Of a stretch of 64,000 nt of DNA, positions 42,699 through 51,729 are shown piece after piece. The notes beneath the pieces are model-generated. The model saw only the letters and a list, made by a program, of their open reading frames with translations. It made no database searches and was not told where the DNA came from. Position 1 is the first letter of the stretch, and each line of letters begins with the position of its first letter. This DNA comes from Chitinophaga tropicalis (GTDB lineage: Bacteria > Bacteroidota > Bacteroidia > Chitinophagales > Chitinophagaceae): NCBI RefSeq assembly GCF_009758205.1, contig NZ_WRXN01000001.1, forward strand, positions 992,001 to 1,056,000, in the 5' to 3' direction. Position numbers and translations under genes: made by a program.

Positions 42699-43307
42699 AT
42701 GGAAATACAGGAACGCATACTGGATACTTCTTTCGATCTGTTCAGGCAGTTCGGGACCCGGTCTATTACAATGGATGATATTGCCCAGAAAATGGGAGTA
42801 TCTAAAAAGACATTGTATGCGCATTTTGCAGATAAGGATGAGCTGGTTACCAGCGCAGTAAGCCGTTATCTGGAGATCATGGACAGGGAATGCCGTGACA
42901 GTCAGCAGAAAGCTACTGATGCTATCGATGAGTTGTTTCTTGTAATGCGGATGCTGGACAGCCATTTCGTGAATATGAGCCCTACAATTATGTTTGACCT
43001 GCAGAAATTCCATGTAGGGGCTTACCAGGTATTCCTGGAATACAAGAATAACAGTCTGCAGAAAACGATCCGGCAGAACCTGGAACGTGGCATCCGTGAG
43101 GGATTGTACAGGGCAGACCTGAATGTAGATATTATGACGTATTACCGTCTGGCTACTTCCATGCTTTGGTTTCAGCCGGACGCGTTTCCTCCGGGAAGGC
43201 ATGATATGGTAAAAGTGCAGCGTGCCCTGCTGGAACATTTCCTGTATGGGTTGGTATCAAAAGAAGGTTATAAACGTATCGAAGAGAATAAACTACAACT
43301 ATCGTAA
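42699..43307 (+). CDS. TetR/AcrR-family repressor of the efflux operon
   Basis: 202 residues. The N-terminal helix-turn-helix is clear (ILDTSFDLFRQFGTRSITMDDIAQKMGVSKKTLYAHFADKDELV at ~7-50). The C-terminal ligand-binding domain is all-helical with no signature. It is the first gene of a four-gene unit: tolC starts 7 nt after its stop, followed by the HlyD-type adaptor and the RND pump. It most likely represses this operon through the palindrome at 42547-42574 and is released by a pump substrate, which is inferred from layout. Confidence 0.92.
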   Translation: MEIQERILDTSFDLFRQFGTRSITMDDIAQKMGVSKKTLYAHFADKDELVTSAVSRYLEIMDRECRDSQQKATDAIDELFLVMRMLDSHFVNMSPTIMFDLQKFHVGAYQVFLEYKNNSLQKTIRQNLERGIREGLYRADLNVDIMTYYRLATSMLWFQPDAFPPGRHDMVKVQRALLEHFLYGLVSKEGYKRIEENKLQLS

Positions 43308-43314
43308 AAAACAA

Positions 43315-44691
43315 ATGTCCTTTATGCAACTTGAGAAAAAGCACCTGGGTCTTTTAGGCGCCCTGTTGCTGCTGTTCTTTAATCCGGCTATGTCACGGCA
43401 AACCGCTCCTTCTGTTCCGCTGGATGCAACGCCGCTGTCTGCAAAGCAGGCCGTAGAGTATGCCCTGGCCAACCAGGCTACTGTACGTACAGCTAAGCTG
43501 GATGAACTGATACAGCTGGCAAAGAACAGGGAAGTAAGCGGGCTGGCCCTCCCCAGTTTAAGTGGTGCAGGAACCTACCAACATAACCCTATTGTACAGA
43601 AACAACTGATCGATGCCTCCAACTTTAGCGACACAGTACCAAAAGGTACGCTGGTACCATTTTCTTTCGGCCTTAAGTACAATGTAATGGGCGAGCTGAG
43701 GCTGAACCAGGTATTGTTTGACCCAAGCGTACTGGTAGCGTTGCAGGCGCGTGAAACACTGGAACAGCTTGTTGCACGTGGTGTGCAGAAAGCAGAGATC
43801 GATGTGAAGGTAGCGGTATACAAGGCCTACTATAATGTACTCTCTGCCCGCAGAGCGCAGCAGATATTGCAGGGGAATATCGCCAACCTGGATAAGCTGC
43901 TGTATGAAACGCAGGAAACCTATAAGAACGGGCTGGTAGAGAAGCTGGACGTAGACAGGCTGGTAGTACAGCTGACCAACCTGCGCACGGAAGAAACCAG
44001 GATGCGTAACCTTATTGAAATAGGAACTGCTGCACTGAAATACCAGATGGGCATGCCGCTGAAGCAGGAGATAACGTTAACGGATACTTTATCTACCGAA
44101 TCAATAAAATCTGCTATAGCAGTTGAAGGGTTTGATTATTCCCAAAGAATAGAATACCAGTTGCTGCAAACACAGAAGAAAGCATATGAATATGACCTGA
44201 AGCGTTATAAATTCAATGCCTTGCCCACGCTGTCACTCTTTGGTACGGGTGGTATCAGCCGTGCGAGTGATGTGTTCAACTATTTCAAACGTGAAACATG
44301 GTATGGTTATGTCAGTTATGGCTTAAACCTTTCACTGCCAATTTTCAGTGGTATGCAGCGCAGGCGTAAGGTAGATCAGGCTTTCCTGGAAGTAAAGAAA
44401 GCAGAAGTGAATCTTGAAAATACAAAACTGGGAATTGACCTGGAGCAATCACAGTCAACTTCCAGCCTGCGTAACAACATACTGACCCTCGAAGCACAGG
44501 AAAGTAACATGAAGCTGGCCCAGGAAGTATACCGCACTACCCAGGTTAAATACCATGAAGGTGTTGGTTCCAGCCTGGAGATGAACAATGCGCAGAACGA
44601 ACTGCTCACTGCCCAGAACAATTATTTTACTGCTTTATATAATGCTGTAGTAGCGAAGGTGGATTACCTGAAAGCATACGGTAAATTATAG
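43315..44691 (+). CDS. TolC-family outer-membrane efflux channel
   Basis: 458 residues from the ATG at 43315, 7 nt after the tetR stop; the open frame extends back into tetR but that part lacks a signal. An N-terminal hydrophobic segment (HLGLLGALLLLFFNPAMSRQ) is the secretion signal. Two duplicated halves of long helices and barrel strands follow, e.g. LSAKQAVEYALANQATVRTAKLDELIQLAKN and YQLLQTQKKAYEYDLKRYKFNALPTLSLFG, with the closing IFSGMQRRRKVDQAFLEVKKAEVNLENTK typical of OEP domains. It forms the outer-membrane exit duct for the RND pump encoded downstream. Confidence 0.92.
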   Translation: MSFMQLEKKHLGLLGALLLLFFNPAMSRQTAPSVPLDATPLSAKQAVEYALANQATVRTAKLDELIQLAKNREVSGLALPSLSGAGTYQHNPIVQKQLIDASNFSDTVPKGTLVPFSFGLKYNVMGELRLNQVLFDPSVLVALQARETLEQLVARGVQKAEIDVKVAVYKAYYNVLSARRAQQILQGNIANLDKLLYETQETYKNGLVEKLDVDRLVVQLTNLRTEETRMRNLIEIGTAALKYQMGMPLKQEITLTDTLSTESIKSAIAVEGFDYSQRIEYQLLQTQKKAYEYDLKRYKFNALPTLSLFGTGGISRASDVFNYFKRETWYGYVSYGLNLSLPIFSGMQRRRKVDQAFLEVKKAEVNLENTKLGIDLEQSQSTSSLRNNILTLEAQESNMKLAQEVYRTTQVKYHEGVGSSLEMNNAQNELLTAQNNYFTALYNAVVAKVDYLKAYGKL

Positions 44692-44722
44692 ACCTTACAA
44701 CTAACAATTAACTCTGAATTAT

Positions 44723-45832
44723 ATGTCTAAAATATATCTTCCCACTCTGCTGATCACCACACTGGCTATAGCCTGTGGTCAACCAAACCCGGAAGAAAGG
44801 CTGCTGGAACTGAAAAAGCAGGAAGCCAGCATTAAACAGGAAATCGCGAAGCTGGAGAAAGAAGTTAGCAAAAGCGATACTACTGCCAGCAAGAAAAGGA
44901 AATCTGTGATAGTGACTGCTGTAGCTGATACTGTGTTTGAACACTACATAGATATACAGGGGAGTATTGACGCCCGTGAGAATGTAAATGTATCGTCAAA
45001 AGTACCAGGTATAGTAACGGCTATTTATGTAAAGGAAGGACAGGCTGTAAGTAAAGGACAGACAATGGCGCAGATAGATGACCAGGTGATGAAGGCCAAT
45101 ATGGCGGAGCTTCATACACAGCTTGATCTGGCAAATACGTTGTACCTGAAGCAGCAAAATCTCTGGAACCAGAAGATAGGATCTGAAGTGCAGTACCTGA
45201 ATGCAAAGAACCAGAAGGAATCTGTTGAAAGGAGAATAGCGACCCTGCAGGACCAGATCAACCAGTCAAAGATCATAGCGCCTATCAGTGGTACTGTTGA
45301 TGCGGTGATCGTCAAGCTGGGAGATAATGCAGCGCCAGGCGCTGCTGCTTTTCGCGTGGTGAACAGCAGTAACCTGCGTGTAATTGCCAATGTTGCGGAG
45401 GCATATGCGGGTAAAGTGAAAACCGGCGACCAGGTATTGCTGAATTTCCCGGATATCGAAAAGCAATTACGTACAAGGATCAGTTTTGCATCAAGGGTGA
45501 TAGATCCGCTGAGCCGTACAATCAAAATAGAAGTGCCGCTGCAGAGTGATCCTGCACTGCGTCCTAATATGATGGCCCAGATCAAGATAGTGGACTATGT
45601 AGCGCCGAAAGCGGTGGTAGTGCCGGTAAACGTGATCCAGTATTCTCTTGGTAAACCTTATGTGATAGTAGCCAGGAAAGAAGGAGCTGAGCTGGTGGCA
45701 AAGAGAAGGGAAATAGAGATGGGACGTACCTACAATGATAAAGCTGAAATTAAAAGCGGATTACAGGCAGGAGAACATGTTGTAACCACTGGTTACCAGG
45801 GCTTGAACGACAATGACCTGATCCAGCTGTAA
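44723..45832 (+). CDS. RND efflux periplasmic adaptor (HlyD/AcrA family), lipoprotein
   Basis: 369 residues. Lipobox AIAC with Cys18, then a coiled coil (RLLELKKQEASIKQEIAKLEKEV). The biotinyl-lipoyl half-motifs are SKVPGIVTAIYVKEGQAVSKGQTMAQID and KIIAPISGTVDAVIVKLGDNAAPGAAAFRVVN, with the alpha-hairpin between them, and beta-barrel and membrane-proximal domains (RTISFASRVIDPLSRTIKIEVPL-like, GLQAGEHVVTTGYQGL) after. It bridges the RND pump and TolC. The gene lies 31 nt after tolC and 16 nt before the pump gene. Confidence 0.92.
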   Translation: MSKIYLPTLLITTLAIACGQPNPEERLLELKKQEASIKQEIAKLEKEVSKSDTTASKKRKSVIVTAVADTVFEHYIDIQGSIDARENVNVSSKVPGIVTAIYVKEGQAVSKGQTMAQIDDQVMKANMAELHTQLDLANTLYLKQQNLWNQKIGSEVQYLNAKNQKESVERRIATLQDQINQSKIIAPISGTVDAVIVKLGDNAAPGAAAFRVVNSSNLRVIANVAEAYAGKVKTGDQVLLNFPDIEKQLRTRISFASRVIDPLSRTIKIEVPLQSDPALRPNMMAQIKIVDYVAPKAVVVPVNVIQYSLGKPYVIVARKEGAELVAKRREIEMGRTYNDKAEIKSGLQAGEHVVTTGYQGLNDNDLIQL

Positions 45833-45848
45833 TCTTAAAAACCGGTTT

Positions 45849-48800
45849 ATGCAAGATAATCTGAATAAAGAATTTAAACCTACCAGCTGGTCCATCGATA
45901 ATAAGGTGAGCATTTACGTTGCCACTATTATCCTGGCCATTGCGGGTATCTTGTCCTATCAGAGCCTACCCAAGGAACAATTTCCTGAAGTGGTGTTCCC
46001 ACAGTTCTATATCAGTACTATTTACTTCGGTACTGCGCCGGAGGATATGGAAACCCTGGTTACGAAGCCTATTGAAAAGCAGTTGGGTGGTATATCAGGT
46101 GTGAAGTCTATCAAGAGTACTTCTATGCAGGATTATTCTGCCATTACGATAGAGTTCGATGCGAGTGAGAATATGGAAACGGCCAGGCAGGAAGTCCGTG
46201 AAAAGGTAGATGATGCAAAGAAAGACCTGCCTAACAACCTGGACCAGGAGCCACAGATCATCAAGATAGATGTGTCGCAGATACCTATAATGAACGTGAA
46301 CCTGTCAGGCGATTTTGACCTGCAATCCCTGAAGAAGTATGCGGATGAAATGCAGGACCGTATTGAGGCATTGAATGAGATCACCCGTGTTGATATTGTT
46401 GGTGCGCTGGAGCGTGAAATACAGATCAATGTTGACAAGTATAAGGCGGATGCGTCTAAGGTAAGCTTTGATGATATTGGACAGGCCATTGCTGCAGAGA
46501 ACATGACCATTTCCGGGGGCCTGGTATCTGTAGATGGTCAGAAGCGTACACTGAGTGTAAAAGGCGAATATAAAGATGCATCGAAGATCCGCAATATTGT
46601 GGTGCGCGGACAATCCGGCGCTACTGTATATCTGCGGGACATTGCGGAGGTGGTAGACGGTTTTAAGGAGCAGGAAAGCTATGCCCGCCTGGATGGCAAG
46701 AATGTGATCACGCTGAACGTGATAAAACAAAGCGGTAAGAACCTGATCGATGCTTCTGATAAGATCAGGGAGATCGTGAAAGAGATGAAGGAAGATTATC
46801 TGCCTAAAGGTCTTGATGTAACTATTACGGCAGACCAGTCTGATTCCACCAGGGTAACGCTGCATGACCTGATCAATACGATCATCATTGGCTTCCTGCT
46901 GGTAACTATTATCCTTATGTTCTTCATGGGAGCGGTGAATGCCATCTTTGTGGCGTTGTCTGTACCTATCTCCATGTTCATTGCGTTCCTGCTGATGCCG
47001 GCATTTGATTTCACGCTGAACATGATGGTGTTGTTCTCTTTCCTGCTGGCGTTGGGGATAGTGGTGGACGATGCCATTGTGGTGATAGAGAACGTGCATC
47101 GTATCTTTTATGAACGTAAAGATCTTGGTATTGTAAAAGCGGCGAAAGTAGCTGCAGGAGAGGTGTTCCTGCCGGTGTTCTCGGGTACTATGACGGTACT
47201 GGCGCCTTTCTTTCCGCTTCTTTTCTGGCCGGGTATCATAGGTAGTTTCATGTTCTTCCTGCCAGTAACGCTGATCACTACACTGGGGGCTTCACTGATA
47301 GTAGCATATATTATCAACCCGGTATTTGCGGTAGATTTCATGGACAGGCATGAAGGGGAGAATCATCCCAGGCCTGCGATGGACAAAAAGTTTGCAGTAT
47401 TTACGGCTGTGTTTATAGGAATAGCGCTGATAAGTTACCTGTTCAGTTTCGGTGCAGGGAATTTTGTGGTGTTCGTATACCTGATGATAGTATTAGAGCG
47501 TTTCTGGTTAGGTGGCGTTGCCCGTCGTTTTCAACATAACTTCTGGCCCAGGGTACAGGAGCGTTATAAGCGTATACTGAAATGGTGTCTGATTGGCTGG
47601 AGACCTGTATGGATACTTGTAGGTACTTTCTTTTTGCTCATCTTCAGTCTGATACTGACGGTGATACGCAGCCCTAAAGTGGTGTTCTTCCCGCAGGCGG
47701 ACCCCAACTTTATCTATGCTTATATAGAGCTGCCGATGGGTACTGACCAGAAGTATACAGATTCTATTACGCATATTATTGAAGACAGGATCACGGCAGT
47801 GGTGGGTAAGAATAACCCTATAGTAGAATCTATCATTTCCAATGTGGCAGTAGGTGCGGGAGATCCTTCGCAGATGGATATGAGCGTACAGCCTCATAAA
47901 GGTAAGGTGACCGTTGCTTTCGTAGAATTTGGAAAACGTAACGGACATTCTACGGTACAGTATCTTGATAAAATACGTAAGGTGGCCAGGGGGATTCCTG
48001 GTGTGGATATAACCGTAGAGCAGGAGCAGGGTGGTCCTCCAACAGGTAAGCCTATCAACATTGAAATAGCAGGTGATGAGTTTGAGGCGTTAACGGCTAC
48101 AGCAGATAAGATGAAGCGTTATCTTGATTCACTGCAGATAGGAGGTGTGGAAGAGCTGAAGTCAGATTTTCAGAGCAACAAGCCTGAGATACTTGTAAAC
48201 ATTGACAGGGAAAGGGCTAACAGCGAGGGTATTTCTACCCGTACTATTGGTATGGCTTTGCGTACTGCCCTGTACGGACAGGAAGTATCGAAGTTCCGTG
48301 ATCCTGAAGATGATTATCCGATCATGGTAAGGTTCCAGGAATCGCAGCGTAACAATATCAATACGCTGATGAACCTGAATATTGTGTACAGGGATATGAA
48401 TATGGGTGGTGCTATACGTCAGGTGCCATTATCTGCGGTAGCAGATATCAGGTATTCCAACACTTATGCAAGCATCAAGCGTATAGATCAGAAGCGTGTT
48501 GTAACGTTGTATTCAAATGTGCTTACCGGTTACAATACGAATGAAGTGGTGCAGCAGATACAGACGGCCATACAGGATTTCCCGAGAACACAGGGCATTA
48601 CTGTTAAAATGACAGGGGAGCAGGAAGATCAGGCAGAGACGTCTAACTTCCTTGGACTGGCCATGCTGGGAGCTTTTGGCCTGATCTTCATGATCATGGT
48701 AACGCAGTTCAACTCTGTGGGAAGGCCGCTGGTGATACTTATGGAGATATTGTTCTCTATCATTGGTGTATTCCTGGGTTTTGCCATTTCCGGAATGGAT

Positions 48801-49379
48801 ATTTCCATTGTGATGACAGGTGTTGGTATTATGGCGCTGGCGGGTATAGTAGTGAGGAACGGTATAGTACTGGTGGAGTTTACAGACCTGCTGGTGCAGC
48901 AGAAGATGCCGGTATATGAAGCGGTAGTTGAAGCAGGCCGTACGCGTATGACGCCGGTGTTGCTGACGGCCATTGCTGCCATATTGGGTCTGATACCGCT
49001 GGCAGTGGGCCTGAACATTGACTTTGCGCTGTTATTCTCAGAATTCAACCCACATATTTTCTTTGGTGGTGACAACGTGGCATTCTGGGGACCTCTTGCA
49101 TGGACAATGGTATACGGTTTGATCTTTGCGACTTTCCTGACATTGATACTGGTGCCGGTTATGTATGCGATGAACAAGCGATCCATTGATGTACTGGACC
49201 ATTATGGCTGGCCGCGTAGTCTGAAGTATGTGCCTTTCCTGGTACTTATACTCAAATGGCTGACGAAGAAAGATGTAGTAAAAGAGATGCATGATCCTGC
49301 TTATGTTTCCCCGAAACCTTACCGGTTTTTTGATAAGGATGAGGAGGAAAATGAGACGGAGATACATAAAGATTTTTAG
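45849..49379 (+). CDS. RND-family efflux transporter, AcrB type
   Basis: 1176 residues, longer than AcrB (~1050) because of extra length in the TM6-TM7 region (~500-610) and an acidic C-terminal extension. Twelve membrane segments and two large periplasmic loops are visible. The proton-relay pair is Asp407-Asp408 in ALGIVVDDAIVVIENVHR, the same numbering as in E. coli AcrB. The N-terminus lacks the usual long leading helix and begins TSWSIDNKVSIYVATIILAIAGILSYQSLPKEQFPEV. It exports drugs or lipophilic metabolites with the adaptor and TolC proteins of this operon. A terminator at 49421 closes the unit. Confidence 0.93.
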   Translation: MQDNLNKEFKPTSWSIDNKVSIYVATIILAIAGILSYQSLPKEQFPEVVFPQFYISTIYFGTAPEDMETLVTKPIEKQLGGISGVKSIKSTSMQDYSAITIEFDASENMETARQEVREKVDDAKKDLPNNLDQEPQIIKIDVSQIPIMNVNLSGDFDLQSLKKYADEMQDRIEALNEITRVDIVGALEREIQINVDKYKADASKVSFDDIGQAIAAENMTISGGLVSVDGQKRTLSVKGEYKDASKIRNIVVRGQSGATVYLRDIAEVVDGFKEQESYARLDGKNVITLNVIKQSGKNLIDASDKIREIVKEMKEDYLPKGLDVTITADQSDSTRVTLHDLINTIIIGFLLVTIILMFFMGAVNAIFVALSVPISMFIAFLLMPAFDFTLNMMVLFSFLLALGIVVDDAIVVIENVHRIFYERKDLGIVKAAKVAAGEVFLPVFSGTMTVLAPFFPLLFWPGIIGSFMFFLPVTLITTLGASLIVAYIINPVFAVDFMDRHEGENHPRPAMDKKFAVFTAVFIGIALISYLFSFGAGNFVVFVYLMIVLERFWLGGVARRFQHNFWPRVQERYKRILKWCLIGWRPVWILVGTFFLLIFSLILTVIRSPKVVFFPQADPNFIYAYIELPMGTDQKYTDSITHIIEDRITAVVGKNNPIVESIISNVAVGAGDPSQMDMSVQPHKGKVTVAFVEFGKRNGHSTVQYLDKIRKVARGIPGVDITVEQEQGGPPTGKPINIEIAGDEFEALTATADKMKRYLDSLQIGGVEELKSDFQSNKPEILVNIDRERANSEGISTRTIGMALRTALYGQEVSKFRDPEDDYPIMVRFQESQRNNINTLMNLNIVYRDMNMGGAIRQVPLSAVADIRYSNTYASIKRIDQKRVVTLYSNVLTGYNTNEVVQQIQTAIQDFPRTQGITVKMTGEQEDQAETSNFLGLAMLGAFGLIFMIMVTQFNSVGRPLVILMEILFSIIGVFLGFAISGMDISIVMTGVGIMALAGIVVRNGIVLVEFTDLLVQQKMPVYEAVVEAGRTRMTPVLLTAIAAILGLIPLAVGLNIDFALLFSEFNPHIFFGGDNVAFWGPLAWTMVYGLIFATFLTLILVPVMYAMNKRSIDVLDHYGWPRSLKYVPFLVLILKWLTKKDVVKEMHDPAYVSPKPYRFFDKDEEENETEIHKDF

Positions 49380-49420
49380 TTCACACTATATACAGTGTAA
49401 CAGTTGTAGGTTTAACAGGT

Positions 49421-49455
49421 ACCGTCCCGTTTCAACGGGACGGTTTCTTTTTTTT
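49421..49455 (+). terminator. Rho-independent terminator of the efflux operon
   Basis: ACCGTCCCGTT pairs with AACGGGACGGT, followed by TTCTTTTTTTT. Confidence 0.93.
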
Positions 49456-49477
49456 ACACCTTAACAAATTTTAACAA

Positions 49478-49506
49478 TTGACTGCCGGAGCAAATACTTA
49501 CATTTG
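49478..49506 (+). promoter_or_regulatory. Bacteroidota-type promoter (TTG ... TACATTTG)
   Basis: TTG at 49478-49480 and TACATTTG at 49499-49506, 18 nt apart, slightly short of the 19-21 consensus. It lies 42 nt upstream of the TIGR00266 gene start. Confidence 0.5.
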
Positions 49507-49548
49507 GCAAACAAACCATTTTTGTTGCCCTTATAATAATCAACGCTT

Positions 49549-50334
49549 ATGCGACGCAACCATGAAATAGACTACCATATCTATGGCGAGGAAATACAGA
49601 TTGTCGAGATAGAACTGGATCCACAAGAGACTGTTGTTGCTGAAAGCGGCAGTTTTATGATGATGGACCAGGAGATTCAGATGCAAACAATGTTTGGGGA
49701 TGGTTCGCAGTCAAATCAAGGCCTTTTCGGGAAGCTGGTCTCGGCCGGCAAACGTATATTAACAGGAGAAAGCCTGTTCATGACAGCATTTACAAATATC
49801 GGGCAGGGCAAGAAGCGTATCAGTTTTGCGGCTCCTTACCCGGGAAAGATCATTCCGATGGACCTTTCGCAGATGGGTGGTAAGGTGATCTGTCAGAAAG
49901 ATGCTTTCCTCTGTGCTGCCAAGGGTGTGAGTATTGGTATTGAATGGCAGAGACGGTTAGGGACGGGTATTTTTGGTGGAGAGGGTTTTATTATGGAGAA
50001 GCTGGAAGGAGATGGTATGGCATTTGTGCATGCAGGAGGTATGGTGATACAAAGAGAGTTATTGCCAGGGCAGGTACTCAAAATAGATACGGGATGTGTG
50101 GTTGCGTATACTGCGGGAGTACATTTTGACGTTGAATTTGTAAAAGGGATCCGGAATATGGTATTTGGTGGTGAAGGTTTGTTCTTTGCCACGTTAAGAG
50201 GTCCGGGTAAAGTATGGATACAATCATTGCCTATCAGCAGGCTGGCCGGCAGGCTGGTTTCTTACGGTACAGGAAAGAGAAAGGAAGAAGGCAGTATTCT
50301 TGGGGGATTAGGTAATTTAATAGACGGTGATTGA
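49549..50334 (+). CDS. TIGR00266 / AIM24-family protein
   Basis: 261 residues, cytosolic. Landmarks: YGEEIQIVEIELDPQETVVAESGSFMMMD, MFGDGSQSNQGLFGKLVSAGKRILTGESLFMTAFTN, FAAPYPGKIIPMDLSQMGG, then GGEGFIMEKLEGDGMAFVHAGG and the closing RGPGKVWIQSLPISRLAGRL. This is the full TIGR00266 pattern; the family shares a double beta-helix fold with mitochondrial AIM24. Its biochemical function is unknown. It is a single-gene unit with its own promoter (49478). Confidence 0.9.
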   Translation: MRRNHEIDYHIYGEEIQIVEIELDPQETVVAESGSFMMMDQEIQMQTMFGDGSQSNQGLFGKLVSAGKRILTGESLFMTAFTNIGQGKKRISFAAPYPGKIIPMDLSQMGGKVICQKDAFLCAAKGVSIGIEWQRRLGTGIFGGEGFIMEKLEGDGMAFVHAGGMVIQRELLPGQVLKIDTGCVVAYTAGVHFDVEFVKGIRNMVFGGEGLFFATLRGPGKVWIQSLPISRLAGRLVSYGTGKRKEEGSILGGLGNLIDGD

Positions 50335-50454
50335 TTTATACACGTTATAACAGATTTCCGGTTTAATGCTTTAAAAGGCATGACAGTACTCATTTTTTTA
50401 AGTAGAGTTCAATAATATGTGAAATCTGGTAAGAGAAACCTGGAATTTTGAATT

Positions 50455-51720
50455 ATGTTTGACTTAACAAGGGAGTTTGCTAAGGAGCAGGACCAACTGG
50501 ACCCATTAAAGACATACAGGGAGCAATTTTATTTTCCTCAGAGGAATGGCAGAGATGCGATCTATTTCTGCGGGAATTCGCTGGGGCTGCAGGCAAAGAA
50601 CATAAAACCGGCCATAGAACAAGAACTGCAGGACTGGAAAGATTACGCGGTGGAAGGATATTGGGGCGCAAAGAATCCCTGGCTTTATTACCAGCAATAT
50701 TGCAGTAAACCATTGACTGATCTGGTTGGCGCCAGTCAGGACGAGTTGACTGTAATGAACACGCTTACTGTAAATCTGCATCTGATGATGTTAAGTTTTT
50801 ACAGGCCTACAAAGGAACGTTTTAAGGTGTTGATGGAGGCAGGAGCTTTTCCCAGTGACCAGTACGCTGTGGAAACACAGGTTAAGATGCATGGATATGA
50901 TCCGGCCACAGCGATAGTGGAGATTGCCCCCCGGCAAGGTGAACATTTGATAAGGGAGGAAGATATTTTTGAAATAATTGCGCAGGAAAGTAGTAGCTTA
51001 GCATTAATATTATTGGGGGGAATAAACTATTATACCGGCCAATTGTTTAATATGCAGTCCATTACGGAAGCGGCCCATAGAGTAGGGGCTGTAGCTGGGT
51101 TCGACCTGGCGCACGTAGTAGGAAACGTACCTTTGAAGTTACATGATTGGAATGTAGATTTTGCTGTGTGGTGCTCCTATAAATACCTGAATGGAGGCCC
51201 AGGCGCTGTAGGTGGAGCATTTGTACATGAAAGACATGCCCGTAATATTGACCAGCAAAGGTTAGGCGGCTGGTGGGGCAACGAAGAAAGTACCCGTTTT
51301 AAAATGGAGAAGGGTTTTAAACCCAAAAGCCGTGCAGAAGGCTGGCAATTGAGCACGGCACAGGTATTTAACATGGTAGCATTAAAAGCCTCGCTGGAAC
51401 TATTTGAGTCCGCCGGGATAGCAGCTTTACGAGATAAGAGCATAAAACTCACCAATTATCTTGAATTCCTGTTAAAACATATAGAAAACATAAAATTTGA
51501 AATAATTACGCCAAAAAATTGTAAGGAACGCGGTGCTCAGTTATCTTTGCTTTTCCATGATGGAGGGAAGCATATCCAACAAAAGATGACAGACGCCGGT
51601 ATAATCGTCGACTGGCGGGAACCTGGAGTAATTAGAGTTTCTCCGGCGCCCTTATATAACTCTTATGGAGACGTATTTCATTTTTATGAAATCATAGCTA
51701 ATATTGATTCAAACGCTTAA
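50455..51720 (+). CDS. kynU: Kynureninase
   Basis: 421 residues, typical length. PLP enzyme fold type I: IYFCGNSLGLQAKNIKPAIEQEL and WKDYAVEGYWGAKNPWLYY at the N-terminus, FDLAHVVGNVPLKLHDWNVDFAVWCSYKYLNGGPGAVGGAFVHE with the PLP lysine in CSYKYLNGGPG, and RLGGWWGNEESTRFKM and the C-terminal REPGVIRVSPAPLYNSYGDVFHF blocks. It cleaves kynurenine or 3-hydroxykynurenine to (3-hydroxy)anthranilate and alanine, in tryptophan breakdown or NAD synthesis. No other kynurenine-pathway gene is near. The next gene starts 9 nt after its stop, so the two are cotranscribed. Confidence 0.94.
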   Translation: MFDLTREFAKEQDQLDPLKTYREQFYFPQRNGRDAIYFCGNSLGLQAKNIKPAIEQELQDWKDYAVEGYWGAKNPWLYYQQYCSKPLTDLVGASQDELTVMNTLTVNLHLMMLSFYRPTKERFKVLMEAGAFPSDQYAVETQVKMHGYDPATAIVEIAPRQGEHLIREEDIFEIIAQESSSLALILLGGINYYTGQLFNMQSITEAAHRVGAVAGFDLAHVVGNVPLKLHDWNVDFAVWCSYKYLNGGPGAVGGAFVHERHARNIDQQRLGGWWGNEESTRFKMEKGFKPKSRAEGWQLSTAQVFNMVALKASLELFESAGIAALRDKSIKLTNYLEFLLKHIENIKFEIITPKNCKERGAQLSLLFHDGGKHIQQKMTDAGIIVDWREPGVIRVSPAPLYNSYGDVFHFYEIIANIDSNA

Positions 51721-51729
51721 TTAAGTAAG

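Noticed and set aside
46305..47099. A 264-codon minus-strand open frame
   Set aside because: Antisense to the RND pump, with an unnatural His/Gln-rich composition.
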